64,000 nt of DNA from an uncultured Porphyromonas sp. Its GTDB lineage: Bacteria; Bacteroidota; Bacteroidia; Bacteroidales; Porphyromonadaceae. Under the pieces are notes generated by a model. That model searched no databases. It saw only the letters and a list, made by a program, of their open reading frames with translations, and was not told the origin of the DNA. The first letter of the stretch is position 1; each line of letters begins with the position of its first letter. The translations under genes and the position numbers were made by a program. The stretch covers positions 1-64,000 of the forward strand of contig CALTVJ010000004.1 in NCBI GenBank assembly GCA_943912835.1. The letters run 5' to 3'. This document shows positions 43,820-54,311 of this stretch, piece after piece.

Positions 43820-46744
43820 ATGTATTGTTCCATGGTTAGGATACTTACTTATTTATTTCTGATTCTTTTTGTCCCATCTGCTCTGGTGGCGCAAACAAAG
43901 CAAGAGACCATCACCCTCAAGGGGCGAGTGTGTGACTATGTAACTCAATTAGACCTACCTGGTAGTCGGGTAGAGCTTCTATCTGCTCAAGATAGCAGTG
44001 TAATTACCTCTATTATTGCTCGTCACAAGTATCTCAGTGGTGACCACAGCTGGGAAACATCGGAGTATGAGTTCTCCATTCCCAAACGTACGGGGGACTA
44101 TTTATTGCGTGTCGCTTTGACAGGGTACGACCCTACTTATCAGAAAGTATCTATTCAGCACATCTATAAGAGAGAAATAAGTCGAGATGTCCCTAATATA
44201 TACCTTAAACGTCCGAAATCAACAAATCTCAAAGAGGTTACTGTGAATGCCTCTCGTGTTACCTTTTACCATAAGGGTGATACATTGGTGTATAATGCTT
44301 CTGCCTTCCAGCTAGCGGAGGGGTCGATGCTCGATGCTCTGATCCGTAAACTCCCAGGTGTAGAACTTACAAAGGAGGGTAAGATTTATGTCAACGGACG
44401 ATTCGTAGAGAATCTGATGCTCAATGGTAAAGACTTCTTCCGTGGCAGTAATAAGATAATGCTGGAGAATTTACCCGTTTATACCGTTAGTGATATCAAA
44501 GTCTACGAACATCTTGGTGACAATAGTCGCTTCGCTGGCAGAGATATAGGTGATGATAAGAAATACGCTATGGACGTACGCCTTAAAAAGCAGTATAGTA
44601 TCGGTACTATGGCGAATATGGAGCTTGGGGCTGGTACTGATGATCGCTATCTGGCTCGCCTCTTTGCTCTAAGATTTTCTGATCATTCTCGTCTTTCGGC
44701 TTATGGTAATGTGAATAACCTCAACGACTCTCGTAAACCTGGAGAGAAAGGTCATTGGAGCCCTTCTGACCTCAATGGAGGTGAGAAAAAGCAAAAGATA
44801 GGTGGTATTGACTATAATATAGAGAAACGAGGCGGTGCCTATAAGCTAAGTGGTGATATTCGGGTAAGTCATGCGAACAACCTTTTGGTAAACGAAACGG
44901 CACGTACAAATTTCCTCCAAGGGGGCGATACACACGAACGTGTTCATTCCACCAAGCGAGATAGAAATCTCAACTTATCTACCAACCACCGCTTCTATTG
45001 GGAGTTTAAGCAAGCCAATCTTGAGATTAAGCCGACTTTTAACTATTCTGATAGTAAAGGACACAATGACTATGCTTCACTCAGTCTTGGTCGTAGTTTG
45101 GCATCACTACCTCTGTTAGAGTTGAAAACACTCTATGCTCCAGAGCTACCAGATGCTTATAAGCGAGATGCCATCAATCGTAATATACGAGGTGGCTTGT
45201 CAGAGGGAAGTTCTTACTCTGGAGGGCTTTCTGCTCAATCGATTATCAAGTTCAAGCACTCACCCGACATCCTTACCCTCTATGCTTCGGCTTCCTTTAG
45301 TGGCAGAGATGAAGATCGTTACGACCGCAATAGCATAGATTATTATGCTATGGGGGGACATTCTAAGACGGATTTTCGCAATCGCTATTTTGATGTTCGT
45401 CCTGAACGTGGTTATAGCTTGCTAGGTAAAGCTTCTTATAACTATATGTTCAAACGAGGGCTCTCCGTCATATGGAGTTATAAGTATGAGCACCAACATA
45501 GAGATAGTTATTCGTCACTCTATCGCTTAGACCAGTTGGCTGGTTGGGGCGAAGGGACTATTTATCCTCTAGGCTCTTTACCTTCGGCTAATGCCTATCG
45601 AGCCTTGCTAGATGCGACCAATAGCTATAGTAGCCGACAACAAGATGACAGCCATACTCTAGAAGCGTTCGTCATTTGGGGTAAAAAGACTAAGCGTTCG
45701 CAGTGGTCTGGTCAGCTCGTGTTGCCTTTCACGCTACTTTCACGTGCTTATGACTATGAGCGAGCTCATCAGCAAACGCATCTCAAGAAGCAGAACCTCT
45801 TGCTCAACATCTACAGCACTTTCCTCAAATGGAATAGTGCGGACAAGAAGTACGAGGCACAGTTACAGTACTCGCTTGATCCTAAGACTCCAGATATGAA
45901 TATGTATGTAGACTTACTAGATACTACTGACCCACTGAATATCCACAGAGGTAATGCTGATCTAAAGACCAGCTACAGACACGAGGTAATTGGCAGCTTA
46001 CAACGCATATACCCCAAGAAGCGTATTATGCTAGGTTTAGAGTTGATAGGAACCTATACCCAGAATGCCATTGCTATGGGATATAGCTACGATAGGCAAA
46101 CTGGGGTGCGCACTTATCGTCCTGACAACGTAAACGGCAATTGGAGGACACAGCTTGCTTTCGGGGGTGCAGCTCCACTGAATAAGGCACGTACACTCAA
46201 TCTGATATTTATGACGGCAGGGGCTTATCGTAATCATGTGGATCTCATCTCCGTAGTTGGGTCTTCTGCCTCTCAGCGAAGTGAAGTGAGAGAGAGAAGT
46301 CTGACCGAGAAATTACAGCTAGATTATAGACTCGGCAAGTCAAGCATTGGTTTCAAGACAGAGGGGGTATGGAGACATATGACGAGCAAGCGTGCAGGCT
46401 TCGAGCCTATCAATGCCCTAGAGCTTAATTATGGGCTGACGGCGAGGATTAAGCTCCCATGGCAGTGTGAACTAAGCACAGACCTGACGGTATATAGTCG
46501 CCGAGGTTATACGGACAAGTTGATGAATACGGATGATTTCGTTTGGAATGCACGTCTTTCTCGTGCCTTTCTTAAGGGACGATTGCTCGTTATGTTAGAT
46601 GGCTTCGACATCTTGGGAGGTTTGAGTAATATTAGTCGCAAGGTGAACGCTCAAGGTATATCAGAGACCTATACCAACGTTCTCCCTCGCTATGCACTCC
46701 TCCACATTAGCTATCGCTTCCATTCTAAGCCTAAACGGAAGTAG
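43820..46744 (+). CDS. Outer-membrane receptor-like barrel (TonB-dependent type)
   Basis: A protein of about 974 aa. Signal peptide (ILTYLFLILFVPSALVAQ), then a carboxypeptidase-regulatory-like beta-sandwich (TITLKGRVCDYVTQLDLPGSRVELL, about residues 35-130), a plug-like domain (LKEVTVNASRVTFYHKGDTLVYNASAF, LPGVELTKEGKIYVNGRFVENLMLNGKDFF), and a long barrel ending HISYRFHSKPKRK. This matches the 'outer membrane beta-barrel family / TonB-dependent receptor' group without a SusD partner. The start is placed after the promoter box; the longer frame would begin before it. Substrate unknown. Confidence 0.85.
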   Translation: MYCSMVRILTYLFLILFVPSALVAQTKQETITLKGRVCDYVTQLDLPGSRVELLSAQDSSVITSIIARHKYLSGDHSWETSEYEFSIPKRTGDYLLRVALTGYDPTYQKVSIQHIYKREISRDVPNIYLKRPKSTNLKEVTVNASRVTFYHKGDTLVYNASAFQLAEGSMLDALIRKLPGVELTKEGKIYVNGRFVENLMLNGKDFFRGSNKIMLENLPVYTVSDIKVYEHLGDNSRFAGRDIGDDKKYAMDVRLKKQYSIGTMANMELGAGTDDRYLARLFALRFSDHSRLSAYGNVNNLNDSRKPGEKGHWSPSDLNGGEKKQKIGGIDYNIEKRGGAYKLSGDIRVSHANNLLVNETARTNFLQGGDTHERVHSTKRDRNLNLSTNHRFYWEFKQANLEIKPTFNYSDSKGHNDYASLSLGRSLASLPLLELKTLYAPELPDAYKRDAINRNIRGGLSEGSSYSGGLSAQSIIKFKHSPDILTLYASASFSGRDEDRYDRNSIDYYAMGGHSKTDFRNRYFDVRPERGYSLLGKASYNYMFKRGLSVIWSYKYEHQHRDSYSSLYRLDQLAGWGEGTIYPLGSLPSANAYRALLDATNSYSSRQQDDSHTLEAFVIWGKKTKRSQWSGQLVLPFTLLSRAYDYERAHQQTHLKKQNLLLNIYSTFLKWNSADKKYEAQLQYSLDPKTPDMNMYVDLLDTTDPLNIHRGNADLKTSYRHEVIGSLQRIYPKKRIMLGLELIGTYTQNAIAMGYSYDRQTGVRTYRPDNVNGNWRTQLAFGGAAPLNKARTLNLIFMTAGAYRNHVDLISVVGSSASQRSEVRERSLTEKLQLDYRLGKSSIGFKTEGVWRHMTSKRAGFEPINALELNYGLTARIKLPWQCELSTDLTVYSRRGYTDKLMNTDDFVWNARLSRAFLKGRLLVMLDGFDILGGLSNISRKVNAQGISETYTNVLPRYALLHISYRFHSKPKRK

Positions 46745-46818
46745 GGTCGCAGGATTAGAGATTATTTAACTATAAATAGGCTATATTTTGTTCCTTTGCA
46801 TGAGTTACAAGTATTGTG

Positions 46819-47583
46819 ATGATGAGAACAAAATGTATTCTAGAGATTTGTGTCGATAGTTTAGATAGCCTTGATGCAGCAATAGTTGCTGGTGTAGATC
46901 GCATTGAGCTATGTAGTGCTCTTAGCGAAGGGGGCTTGACGCCTTCGATGGCTTTCGTTCGTGAAGCTGTAAAGAGGACTAAGGGGAGCGAGATACATGT
47001 GATGGTGCGTCCTCGTGGAGGTGACTTCGTTTATTCCGAGGCTGAGCAAGAGATGATGCTTCGTGAGGTGGAGTATCTCAAGCAAGAGGGTGTCTCGGGT
47101 GTGGTGCTTGGTGCTTTGACCTTAGATGCCGAGATTGATAGGGTATTTATGACTCGTGTCGTAGAGCGACTTGGCTCTGATGTACAGCTAACGTTTCATC
47201 GTGCTTTTGATTTACTACGGAATAGGCATCAAGCTTTGGAGGAGTTAATCTCCTTGGGGGTAGACCATATCCTCACGAGTGGAGGTGCCAAGACGGCCTT
47301 GGACGGAACGGACGAATTAGCTCGTTTAGTCCAGCAGGCTAAAGGGCGTATCGGATTGATTGTAGCTTCGGGTGTACATCATGATAATATAGAGTTACTA
47401 TTCAAGAGGACACAAGCCCAGGCATATCATAGTTCAGCCAAACGAGAATTATTGAGCCCGATGACTAATGTCGCTAGTAGCTCCTCGGTGCGTATGGGAA
47501 GAGGTGATGAACCCGAGAATAAACGTTATATAGCAGACCGAGAGCTGATAGAACGACTCTACAGGGCTCTTGAACGCTGTTGA
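46819..47583 (+). CDS. cutC: CutC family protein
   Basis: A 254-aa TIM-barrel protein of the CutC family, once linked to copper homeostasis though its enzymatic role is unclear. Visible family segments are CILEICVDSLDSLDAAIVAGVDRIELCSALSEGGLTPS, VMVRPRGGDFVYS and LTFHRAFD, with ILTSGGAKTALDG. A GTG three bases upstream could also start it. Probably monocistronic. Confidence 0.95.
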   Translation: MMRTKCILEICVDSLDSLDAAIVAGVDRIELCSALSEGGLTPSMAFVREAVKRTKGSEIHVMVRPRGGDFVYSEAEQEMMLREVEYLKQEGVSGVVLGALTLDAEIDRVFMTRVVERLGSDVQLTFHRAFDLLRNRHQALEELISLGVDHILTSGGAKTALDGTDELARLVQQAKGRIGLIVASGVHHDNIELLFKRTQAQAYHSSAKRELLSPMTNVASSSSVRMGRGDEPENKRYIADRELIERLYRALERC

Positions 47584-47653
47584 TTTTTTTGTGAATGAGA
47601 TGCTTTTCTTAAGTTGGTCTTTGAAAGGTGTTTACCAAAATTTGAGATATGTT

Positions 47654-47661
47654 TATCTTTG
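47654..47661 (+). promoter_or_regulatory. -7 box of the phosphoethanolamine transferase gene
   Basis: TATCTTTG, 113 bases before the start. The long leader includes a GACCTA/TAGGTC hairpin (about 47704-47725). No TTG at the usual spacing. Confidence 0.45.
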
Positions 47662-47773
47662 TGGAAGAAACATTAGGAGGTCAAAATAAATAGATCTCTT
47701 CAAAGACCTAGCTCTTTGTGTAGGTCAAAGTGAACTCATCAAATTGATTAATAGGAAAGAGTTAAAGTAAGTA

Positions 47774-49552
47774 ATGAAGCAAAGTACATTTTTTCAACGT
47801 TTTGGACGAGAGTTGTCTGATAATGCTTGGATATTCGCCCTGCTAGTAGGTTTGTTTTTACAAGTGAATATTCGATATTTCGTATTTGTGCGTCAGGGGA
47901 TCTATTTGGGAGAGTCCATTTTTACGACGATGAGTACATTGTTTTGGGCTCTTTTGCCTCCTATCATGCTTAGTGCATTCGTGAGCTTCGGTCAAGAAAC
48001 AACCTTGAGATATATCATATTTAGACGCTTTATAAAATTCGTTGTATGGTTGTGGATTGCATACTGCTTCTTTGCGTTTATCGTTGACAATTACGTCCTC
48101 TCAGCTTACAATTCTGTTTTTACGGATAGTATTGCTATTAATATACTAGGAACTAATCCATCAGAAGCTGGCGAATTTATTTCTGCTGCACCATGGTCTT
48201 TTGTTTTATATCCAGCTTTAATCCTTTTGGTTTGGCTAGTTGTCTGTTGGACGACTAAGAGAAGAATTGCTCGGATTGTCCAAAAATTATTTCAGCGAAA
48301 AGAGCAATTGGTAACAAGTCTGTTTCTGGTAGTACCGATATTTTCTGGTATGATATTTTTCCCAGCTCAGATGCGAATGTATGCGCAAGGTAAACCTAGT
48401 TTTGCTTATATGGTTTCTCACGAGCGAATTATTCAAGGTACAGCATGTTGTCTTAAACAAGCAGAGGAGGTGCGTCGAGGTGTAGAGCGACTTGCAAAAA
48501 TTGATCTTGGAGTAGTCAAGTCTGATCATAGGTTTGAGAAAGTAAATATACTACTCGTTATGGGGGAGTCATTACGTCGAGATTACATGCATTGTTATGG
48601 GTATCCTGTGAAAAATACACCTCATTTAGATTCTCTTGTCACTTCTGGAGAATTGATATTGTTTTCAGATGTCGTAGCTCCAGCACCATACACAGTTGCT
48701 TCTATTGTTGAGAATTTAACTTTTCATCAAGTGCATGAAGATAAGCCTTGGTATGAATATCCAACTATTTTTCAGGCACTCTCGCGTGGAGGATATTACA
48801 CCTATTGGCTAAGTAATCAGGAGAAGCAAGGTGCCTATATCCAAGACATATCAGCAATTTCTTCTACAGCAGATACTACTAAGTATGTTAAGGTGCGTAC
48901 CTCTACAGACTGGAATGCAAGTTATGATGCTGAGGCTATACCATTGTTGTTGCATCTTGGAGGTAAGTACCAAGGAAAGGATCGTCATAAACTATTTCAA
49001 TTGGTGCATATTATGGGTTCTCATACCACTTACGAATCACGGTACCCAAAGGAGTATGATGTTTATAAGTCTGAGGATTTACCTAATTATACTCCGGAGG
49101 GGTTGCCTCGTGCCTCTGGAGGTGTCCGAGATTTGCACCTTGCTCAATATCTGAATTCTATTTTCTATAATGACTATGTGGTCTCTGGAATAATAAAAGC
49201 AGTTGCTAACGAACCTTCAATTGTTATTTATGTGGCAGACCATGGAGTCGAGGTTCATGACAATCCGAATAATCCCGATCATTCGGGGCATCCTAGCTCC
49301 GAAAGGGGATTGCGTATCCCTTTAATGGTTTATTTTAGTCCTCAGATGCGTTCTTTGTATCCTGAACTATGGAATACAATCCAATCTCGAAAAGAAGATC
49401 GTATTATGACAGACCTAATGACACACTCTATAACCGGTTTGCTTGGAGTAGAAACGAAGTATTACAATTCTAAACTAGATTTTTTTTCAACTCAATATGA
49501 ATCAAGCCGTAAGCGTATTGTAAAGGCATTCGATAAGGTTTTAGATCTCTGA
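47774..49552 (+). CDS. Phosphoethanolamine transferase (EptA/CptA-like)
   Basis: A 592-aa inner-membrane enzyme of the YhjW/YjdB/YijP family, placing phosphoethanolamine on lipid A or core. Five N-terminal membrane helices (to about residue 210) precede a periplasmic sulfatase-fold domain with LVMGESLRRDYMHCYGYP (metal Glu), APAPYTVASI (probable Thr nucleophile), VYVADHGVEVHD and HSGHPSS (metal ligands). Such modification lowers negative charge and polymyxin sensitivity. The gene is more A+T-rich than its neighbours. Flanked by a tRNA downstream. Confidence 0.9.
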   Translation: MKQSTFFQRFGRELSDNAWIFALLVGLFLQVNIRYFVFVRQGIYLGESIFTTMSTLFWALLPPIMLSAFVSFGQETTLRYIIFRRFIKFVVWLWIAYCFFAFIVDNYVLSAYNSVFTDSIAINILGTNPSEAGEFISAAPWSFVLYPALILLVWLVVCWTTKRRIARIVQKLFQRKEQLVTSLFLVVPIFSGMIFFPAQMRMYAQGKPSFAYMVSHERIIQGTACCLKQAEEVRRGVERLAKIDLGVVKSDHRFEKVNILLVMGESLRRDYMHCYGYPVKNTPHLDSLVTSGELILFSDVVAPAPYTVASIVENLTFHQVHEDKPWYEYPTIFQALSRGGYYTYWLSNQEKQGAYIQDISAISSTADTTKYVKVRTSTDWNASYDAEAIPLLLHLGGKYQGKDRHKLFQLVHIMGSHTTYESRYPKEYDVYKSEDLPNYTPEGLPRASGGVRDLHLAQYLNSIFYNDYVVSGIIKAVANEPSIVIYVADHGVEVHDNPNNPDHSGHPSSERGLRIPLMVYFSPQMRSLYPELWNTIQSRKEDRIMTDLMTHSITGLLGVETKYYNSKLDFFSTQYESSRKRIVKAFDKVLDL

Positions 49553-49632
49553 TGTATGTTGCAACTATTTAGTGGATGTATGTATTCCTTAAGGAAGAGA
49601 TAGGTTGTTTGCTATTTTTTTGCATTCGATGC

Positions 49633-49662
49633 TTGCAGGTATGGATTTTATTTGTATCTTTG
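49633..49662 (+). promoter_or_regulatory. Promoter of tRNA-Met
   Basis: TTG (49633-49635), 19 bases, TATCTTTG (49655-49662), 17 bases before the tRNA. Confidence 0.65.
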
Positions 49663-49679
49663 CAACGTCTTAAAGCGAT

Positions 49680-49753
49680 GGCGAGATAGCTCAGCTGGTT
49701 AGAGCGTTGGATTCATAATCCAAAGGTCCGGGGTTCAAGTCCCCGTCTCGCTA
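49680..49753 (+). tRNA. tRNA-Met(CAT), elongator type
   Basis: A 74-nt cloverleaf. GGCGAGA pairs with TCTCGCT (G.T at 1-72), anticodon stem TTGGA-TTCATAA-TCCAA carries CAT, and the T arm CGGGG/CCCCG is intact. The anticodon stem lacks the three G-C pairs of initiators, so it is not fMet. A lysidine-modified tRNA-Ile(CAT) cannot be excluded. Confidence 0.9.
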
Positions 49754-49763
49754 CAATATATTT

Positions 49764-49800
49764 TAGGCTTATTCATGTCTCACATGGATAAGCCTATTTC
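49764..49800 (+). terminator. Terminator of tRNA-Met
   Basis: TAGGCTTATTCATG pairs with CATGGATAAGCCTA (one mismatch), then a T-rich run. Confidence 0.7.
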
Positions 49801-49861
49801 TTTGTATTCTTCAGATAATACCTATCTTTAATGTAACTATAAAAGTGTAAAGCAAAGAATC

Positions 49862-50773
49862 ATGAAACATATCATACATCTGTTGTGCTGTTTAGGTCTA
49901 GTTTTCGTTTCCATGCCCAAGATGCAAGCTGTATCGAGTATAGATAAGGATTATAAACTTAAAGAAGCACCACGCAAAGCTTTGTCGAAGTTAGGCCAGC
50001 ATCTATCCTACCTTAAAGATAGACCTGGTTACAAAGAGCTAGACACGAAGTTGTACCAAGTCAAAGGTGAGCTTTTTGCTTCGATTATGGAGCAAAAACA
50101 AGCGTATGTATATGCGAGTCGCCTAAAGCCATTTCTTGATTTACAAAAATTAGTCAAGCAAAATGATCAGGTAACCCGTATGACGATTGATAAATACAAA
50201 GCTCAAGTACTGCCCCCTAAGCCTAAGTTATCCAATCCTCGACTCGAGGGCTGGCTCGCTGTCCACAAGTTTGAGGAAACATCTACAGGGGATAAAAAAG
50301 AAGAGCGCACGATGGTATTTTATTTGAACCCTCAACTAGATGTTTTGCTTGACGCTAGCGAATGGTATGGTTTTGATCTAGAAACTGTTCTAGCTAGTTT
50401 TGACATACTTAATCAAGAGGAAACGGGAAATCTGCCCAACGAACTAGCCACACAAGATTCGGTCTTCTCATTTACAGAAATCCCAGCTAAGTTTATTGCT
50501 GAAGGAAATAATGTACAATCTTACATGCTTAAACACATTACCTATCCTGATGTAGCTGTAGAGTTTGGCATCCAAGGACGTCTAGTCCTTCGCTTTGTAA
50601 TAAATCTAGATGGCTCTGTTTCGGACGTCGAGGTTTTGAAGGAATTAGAGCAGTCTATTGATTTGGAGGCTATACGTGTATTGTTATCTATGCCAGCTTG
50701 GCAGGTTGCTGAGCACCAAGGGAAAAAGGTACGTTCTAACCAGATCTTACCTATTTCTTTTCGGATACAATAA
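49862..50773 (+). CDS. TonB C-terminal domain protein
   Basis: A 303-aa exported protein with signal peptide MKHIIHLLCCLGLVFVSMPKMQA. Residues about 30-200 form an unrecognised Lys-rich region (KLEGWLAVHKFEE-like segment, FYLNPQLDVLLDASEWYGF). The C-terminal 90 residues are a TonB/TolA-type fold (MLKHITYPDVAVEFGIQGRLVLRFVINLDGSVSDVEVLKELE, MPAWQVAEHQGKKVRSNQILPISFRIQ). It has no membrane anchor, so it is not a classical TonB. Confidence 0.75.
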   Translation: MKHIIHLLCCLGLVFVSMPKMQAVSSIDKDYKLKEAPRKALSKLGQHLSYLKDRPGYKELDTKLYQVKGELFASIMEQKQAYVYASRLKPFLDLQKLVKQNDQVTRMTIDKYKAQVLPPKPKLSNPRLEGWLAVHKFEETSTGDKKEERTMVFYLNPQLDVLLDASEWYGFDLETVLASFDILNQEETGNLPNELATQDSVFSFTEIPAKFIAEGNNVQSYMLKHITYPDVAVEFGIQGRLVLRFVINLDGSVSDVEVLKELEQSIDLEAIRVLLSMPAWQVAEHQGKKVRSNQILPISFRIQ

Positions 50774-50788
50774 TAAAGAACAAGCCTA

Positions 50789-50819
50789 TTGCGTCTGCTG
50801 TCAAAAAATATTATCTTTG
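50789..50819 (+). promoter_or_regulatory. Promoter of the ROK kinase gene
   Basis: TTG (50789-50791), 20 bases, TATCTTTG (50812-50819). Confidence 0.6.
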
Positions 50820-50863
50820 CGAACTATAAATAGTTAGATAAAACCAAACATAAAGAAATCTAA

Positions 50864-51820
50864 ATGGAGAAGCCTTACGTTATAGGCGTAGACCTTGGTG
50901 GTACAAATACCGTCTTTGGTGTCGTAGACGCTCGTGGTAATGTCGTAGTAAATGCCTCTATCAAGACCGCAACACACAATGATATTGAGCTATATCTCAA
51001 CGACCTTGTGGTTGGCTTGAATATGCTTATTGATCAAGTAGGAGGTAAGGATGTTATCCGTGGTATCGGTGTTGGTGCACCTAATGCAAACTACTTCAGT
51101 GGAAGTATTGAGTTCGCTCCTAACCTACCTTGGAAGGGTAAGATACCTTTGGCAAATATGCTCCGTGAGCGTATGGGCATTCCCGTAGCGATTACTAATG
51201 ATGCCAATGCTGCGGCTATTGGAGAGATGACCTATGGTGCTGCTCGTGGTATGAAAGACTTTATCGTGATCACACTAGGTACAGGTGTAGGTAGCGGTAT
51301 CGTTGTGGGTGGACAACTAGTTTATGGGCACGATGGGTTCGCTGGCGAGCTAGGACACATGATTGTACGCCGTAATGGTCGTATGTGTGGTTGTGGTCGT
51401 CAAGGTTGTTTAGAAACTTATACTTCGGCTACGGGTGTAGCTCGTACAGCTCGTGAGTATCTATCTATCCGTTCGGACGAGAGTGCTATGCGCGCTATCC
51501 CAGTAGAGCAAATCACAAGTAAAGATGTTTATGATGCTGCCATGCAGGGAGATAAGCTTGCCTTAGAAATCTTTGAGTCTACTGGGGCTATCCTTGGTGA
51601 AGCTTTTGCAGACTTTGTAACATTCTCTAGTCCAGAGGCAATTATTCTCTTCGGAGGTTTGACTAAGAGTGGTGATCTATTGATGAATCCTATCAAGCAT
51701 CACATGGACAAGAATCTCTTGAAGATTTACGAGGGCAAAACGAAGCTCCTCTTCTCTCAGCTTAAGGAAAGTGATGCCGCAGTACTTGGTGCTAGCGCAC
51801 TTGGTTGGGAGGCTAAATAA
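50864..51820 (+). CDS. glk: ROK family glucokinase
   Basis: A 318-aa ROK sugar kinase, probably glucokinase. GVDLGGTNT (9-17) binds ATP phosphate, NDANAAAIGE is the sugar-binding loop with catalytic Asp, ITLGTGVGSGIVV follows, and the ROK zinc motif appears as GELGHM with MCGCGRQGCLETY. Other hexose or N-acetylmannosamine kinases are possible. Codon bias suggests strong expression. A perfect terminator follows. Confidence 0.92.
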   Translation: MEKPYVIGVDLGGTNTVFGVVDARGNVVVNASIKTATHNDIELYLNDLVVGLNMLIDQVGGKDVIRGIGVGAPNANYFSGSIEFAPNLPWKGKIPLANMLRERMGIPVAITNDANAAAIGEMTYGAARGMKDFIVITLGTGVGSGIVVGGQLVYGHDGFAGELGHMIVRRNGRMCGCGRQGCLETYTSATGVARTAREYLSIRSDESAMRAIPVEQITSKDVYDAAMQGDKLALEIFESTGAILGEAFADFVTFSSPEAIILFGGLTKSGDLLMNPIKHHMDKNLLKIYEGKTKLLFSQLKESDAAVLGASALGWEAK

Positions 51821-51846
51821 GCTATAGTTTCTGAGTAATTACGTAT

Positions 51847-51885
51847 AGAGGTGTGTAGAGTTTCATTCTACACACCTCTTATATT
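51847..51885 (+). terminator. Terminator of the ROK kinase gene
   Basis: AGAGGTGTGTAGA and TCTACACACCTCT form a perfect 13-bp stem with a T-rich tail. Confidence 0.8.
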
Positions 51886-51974
51886 TTGTCTATCTTGCTG
51901 GTAGAGTGAACAGCATCGCTAAGGAATTGGTTCTTTGAAAAAGCAATTCTGTAATGTTTGCTTTTGCTGAATTT

Positions 51975-53765
51975 ATGGAAGAAATATCTAAAACAATACA
52001 GACTGGTAGCCCTTGTCGCTACCAACGTCGCCCATCGATAGAGGTAAAAATCGGTACGTTGCCTTTGGGGGGAAGTTACCCCGTACGTGTACAAACGATG
52101 GCGAATACAAGTACGATGGATACCGAGGCTTGTGTGGCGCAAGCTGAGAGGGTTGTCAGTGCGGGGGCAGAGCTCCTCCGTTATACGACACAAGGCAAGA
52201 AGGAAGCGAGCAATATGGCAAATATCCATGCTAGCCTTCGTGCTAAAGGCTTACACATACCTCTGGTTGCAGACATCCACTTCAATCCTACAGCAGCAGA
52301 TGAAGCTCTTGAACATATTGAGAAAGTCCGCGTTAATCCTGGGAACTATGTTGATACTAAGACCAGCGAACCTCGTGTGTGGACAGATGAAGTGTATGCC
52401 GAGATGCACGAGCGTGTTGTGGAGCGTTTTGGTCGCTTTGTGAAGCGTGCCAAGGAGTTAGGTCGTGCTATTCGTATCGGGGTTAATCATGGCTCACTCT
52501 CTGAGCGTATGGTGATGCTCTATGGCGATACGCCTGAGGGGATGGTGCAATCGGCTCTAGAATACTTAGATGTGTGTCGTTTGCATGACTTCCACAACGT
52601 TGTCATCTCGATGAAGAGTAGCAATACCCTTGTGATGACAGCAGCTATTCGTTTGCTCGCTCAAAGATTAGACGAACTCAATTATCCTGCCTATCCACTA
52701 CATCTCGGTGTTACCGAGGCTGGTGAAGGCGAAGATGGGCGTATCAAGAGTGCTGTTGGTATTGGTTCGCTTTTGGCTGACGGCTTGGGAGATACAATTC
52801 GAGTATCACTCAGTGAAGACCCAGAGTTTGAGATCCCTGTAGGACGTGCACTTGTTGATTATGTAGCGACACGTAGCCCACTCCCTGTAACAGAAGAGCT
52901 TCTCCCCTCATGGGACGAATACAAGCGTTTGGCTAATGGATCAAGGAAAGAGACAAGCTCTGTAGGACGTTTGGTGGGAGGAAATAATCTCCCAATTGTC
53001 CTTTGTAAAACAGATCGTTCTGAAGATGCACTCTCGGAGGTACGACCAGATTATTATTTGCATAACGATGGATTGCTCGAAACAGCATCGGGTGCTGTTG
53101 TCAAGGATTTATCCTATATAGAGACCAGCTACCAGCATATTAACGATGAGCTAATCCAATCATTACTAGCTAAACCTGATCAGCTGATTATCCTCAATGC
53201 TCTGGGGGATAACCCTATTGCTGAGTGGCGATTAGGCTTTACTTTGCTTGCTCGTCATGGGGTACGCAACCCGATTATTCTGGGACGTTACTACGAAACG
53301 GATAATCTTGATTTATTCCGTCTACAAGCTTCTGCCGATGCTGGTACTATCTTGCTTGATGGCTGGGGGAATGGTCTATGCCTAACGGCAAGCAAACTGC
53401 GCACAGAAGATGTAACAAAGACTCAGCTGGGTATATTGCAGGCAACACGTTTGCGTATGAGCAAGACCGAATTCATTAGTTGTCCTGGTTGCGGACGCAC
53501 GTTATATAATCTACAAGAAACTATTGCTCGTGTCAAAGGGGCGACTTCACATCTCAAAGGGTTGAAGATTGGTATCATGGGTTGTATTGTGAATGGACCA
53601 GGAGAGATGGCTGATGCCGATTATGGCTATGTTGGTGCAGCGCCAGGTAAGATAGACCTCTACAAAGGACAAACTTGTATCCGCAGAGGAGTTCCACAAG
53701 AAGAGGCTGTAGAGCAACTCATTGAGCTAATTAAGTCTGAAGGAGATTGGCAAGAGCCAGCTTAA
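51975..53765 (+). CDS. ispG: 4-hydroxy-3-methylbut-2-enyl diphosphate synthase IspG
   Basis: A long-form IspG/GcpE of about 596 aa in the MEP pathway, converting MEcPP to HMBPP with a [4Fe-4S] cluster. The TIM barrel ([42 protein letters not shown]) is followed by the extra domain A* of plants and Bacteroidota (about 290-480), then the cluster domain with [15 protein letters not shown] and [20 protein letters not shown] start seven codons upstream (51954) is possible. Ten bases before dut, so cotranscribed. Confidence 0.96.
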   Translation: MEEISKTIQTGSPCRYQRRPSIEVKIGTLPLGGSYPVRVQTMANTSTMDTEACVAQAERVVSAGAELLRYTTQGKKEASNMANIHASLRAKGLHIPLVADIHFNPTAADEALEHIEKVRVNPGNYVDTKTSEPRVWTDEVYAEMHERVVERFGRFVKRAKELGRAIRIGVNHGSLSERMVMLYGDTPEGMVQSALEYLDVCRLHDFHNVVISMKSSNTLVMTAAIRLLAQRLDELNYPAYPLHLGVTEAGEGEDGRIKSAVGIGSLLADGLGDTIRVSLSEDPEFEIPVGRALVDYVATRSPLPVTEELLPSWDEYKRLANGSRKETSSVGRLVGGNNLPIVLCKTDRSEDALSEVRPDYYLHNDGLLETASGAVVKDLSYIETSYQHINDELIQSLLAKPDQLIILNALGDNPIAEWRLGFTLLARHGVRNPIILGRYYETDNLDLFRLQASADAGTILLDGWGNGLCLTASKLRTEDVTKTQLGILQATRLRMSKTEFISCPGCGRTLYNLQETIARVKGATSHLKGLKIGIMGCIVNGPGEMADADYGYVGAAPGKIDLYKGQTCIRRGVPQEEAVEQLIELIKSEGDWQEPA

Positions 53766-53775
53766 AATAAGGAAT

Positions 53776-54225
53776 ATGGAGAAGCAATCGTTACAAGTCA
53801 AAGTAGTTAATCGCTCGGCTTATCCCTTACCCGAATATGCTACCTTGGGCTCAGCTGGTATGGATATTCGTGCAAATATAGATGCCGAGATTGTTCTGGC
53901 ACCATTTGAGCGTCGATTGATTCCAACGGGCTTGTTTATAGAGTTGCCATTAGGCTATGAGGCGCAGATACGTCCTCGGTCTGGTTTAGCATTCAAGTAT
54001 GGGATTACGGTTGTTAATAGCCCAGGGACTATTGATGCTGATTATCGTGGTGAGGTGCAGGTACCTCTCGTCAATTTATCGCCAGACAGTTTTGCCATTA
54101 AACCTGGAGAACGTATCGCTCAAATGATTGTAGCCCGTCATGAGCAAGTGATGTGGGAAGCAGTCGAGAGTCTAAGCTCAAGTGAGCGAGGTGTTGGTGG
54201 CTTTGGGCATACGGGCAAAGAGTAA
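53776..54225 (+). CDS. dut: dUTP diphosphatase
   Basis: A 149-aa trimeric dUTPase that hydrolyses dUTP to dUMP, keeping uracil out of DNA. The five motifs are visible: [43 protein letters not shown] and the C-terminal [10 protein letters not shown]. Standard length. It ends at a bidirectional terminator. Confidence 0.98.
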   Translation: MEKQSLQVKVVNRSAYPLPEYATLGSAGMDIRANIDAEIVLAPFERRLIPTGLFIELPLGYEAQIRPRSGLAFKYGITVVNSPGTIDADYRGEVQVPLVNLSPDSFAIKPGERIAQMIVARHEQVMWEAVESLSSSERGVGGFGHTGKE

Positions 54226-54259
54226 AAGAGATCGCCCAACGGGTCTGTTTAAACAAAAG

Positions 54260-54293
54260 AAAAGGTCCTTGATGATTCATCAAGGACCTTTTT
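54260..54293. terminator. Bidirectional terminator
   Basis: AAAAGGTCCTTGATGA and its complement TCATCAAGGACCTTTT are nearly contiguous, then a T, between dut and the convergent reductase gene. Confidence 0.75.
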
Positions 54294-54311
54294 GTATTGT
54301 AAGGGTTAAGA

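Noticed and set aside
49680..49753. Initiator tRNA-fMet
   Set aside because: The anticodon stem lacks the three G-C pairs of initiators, so elongator Met (or Ile with lysidine) is preferred.
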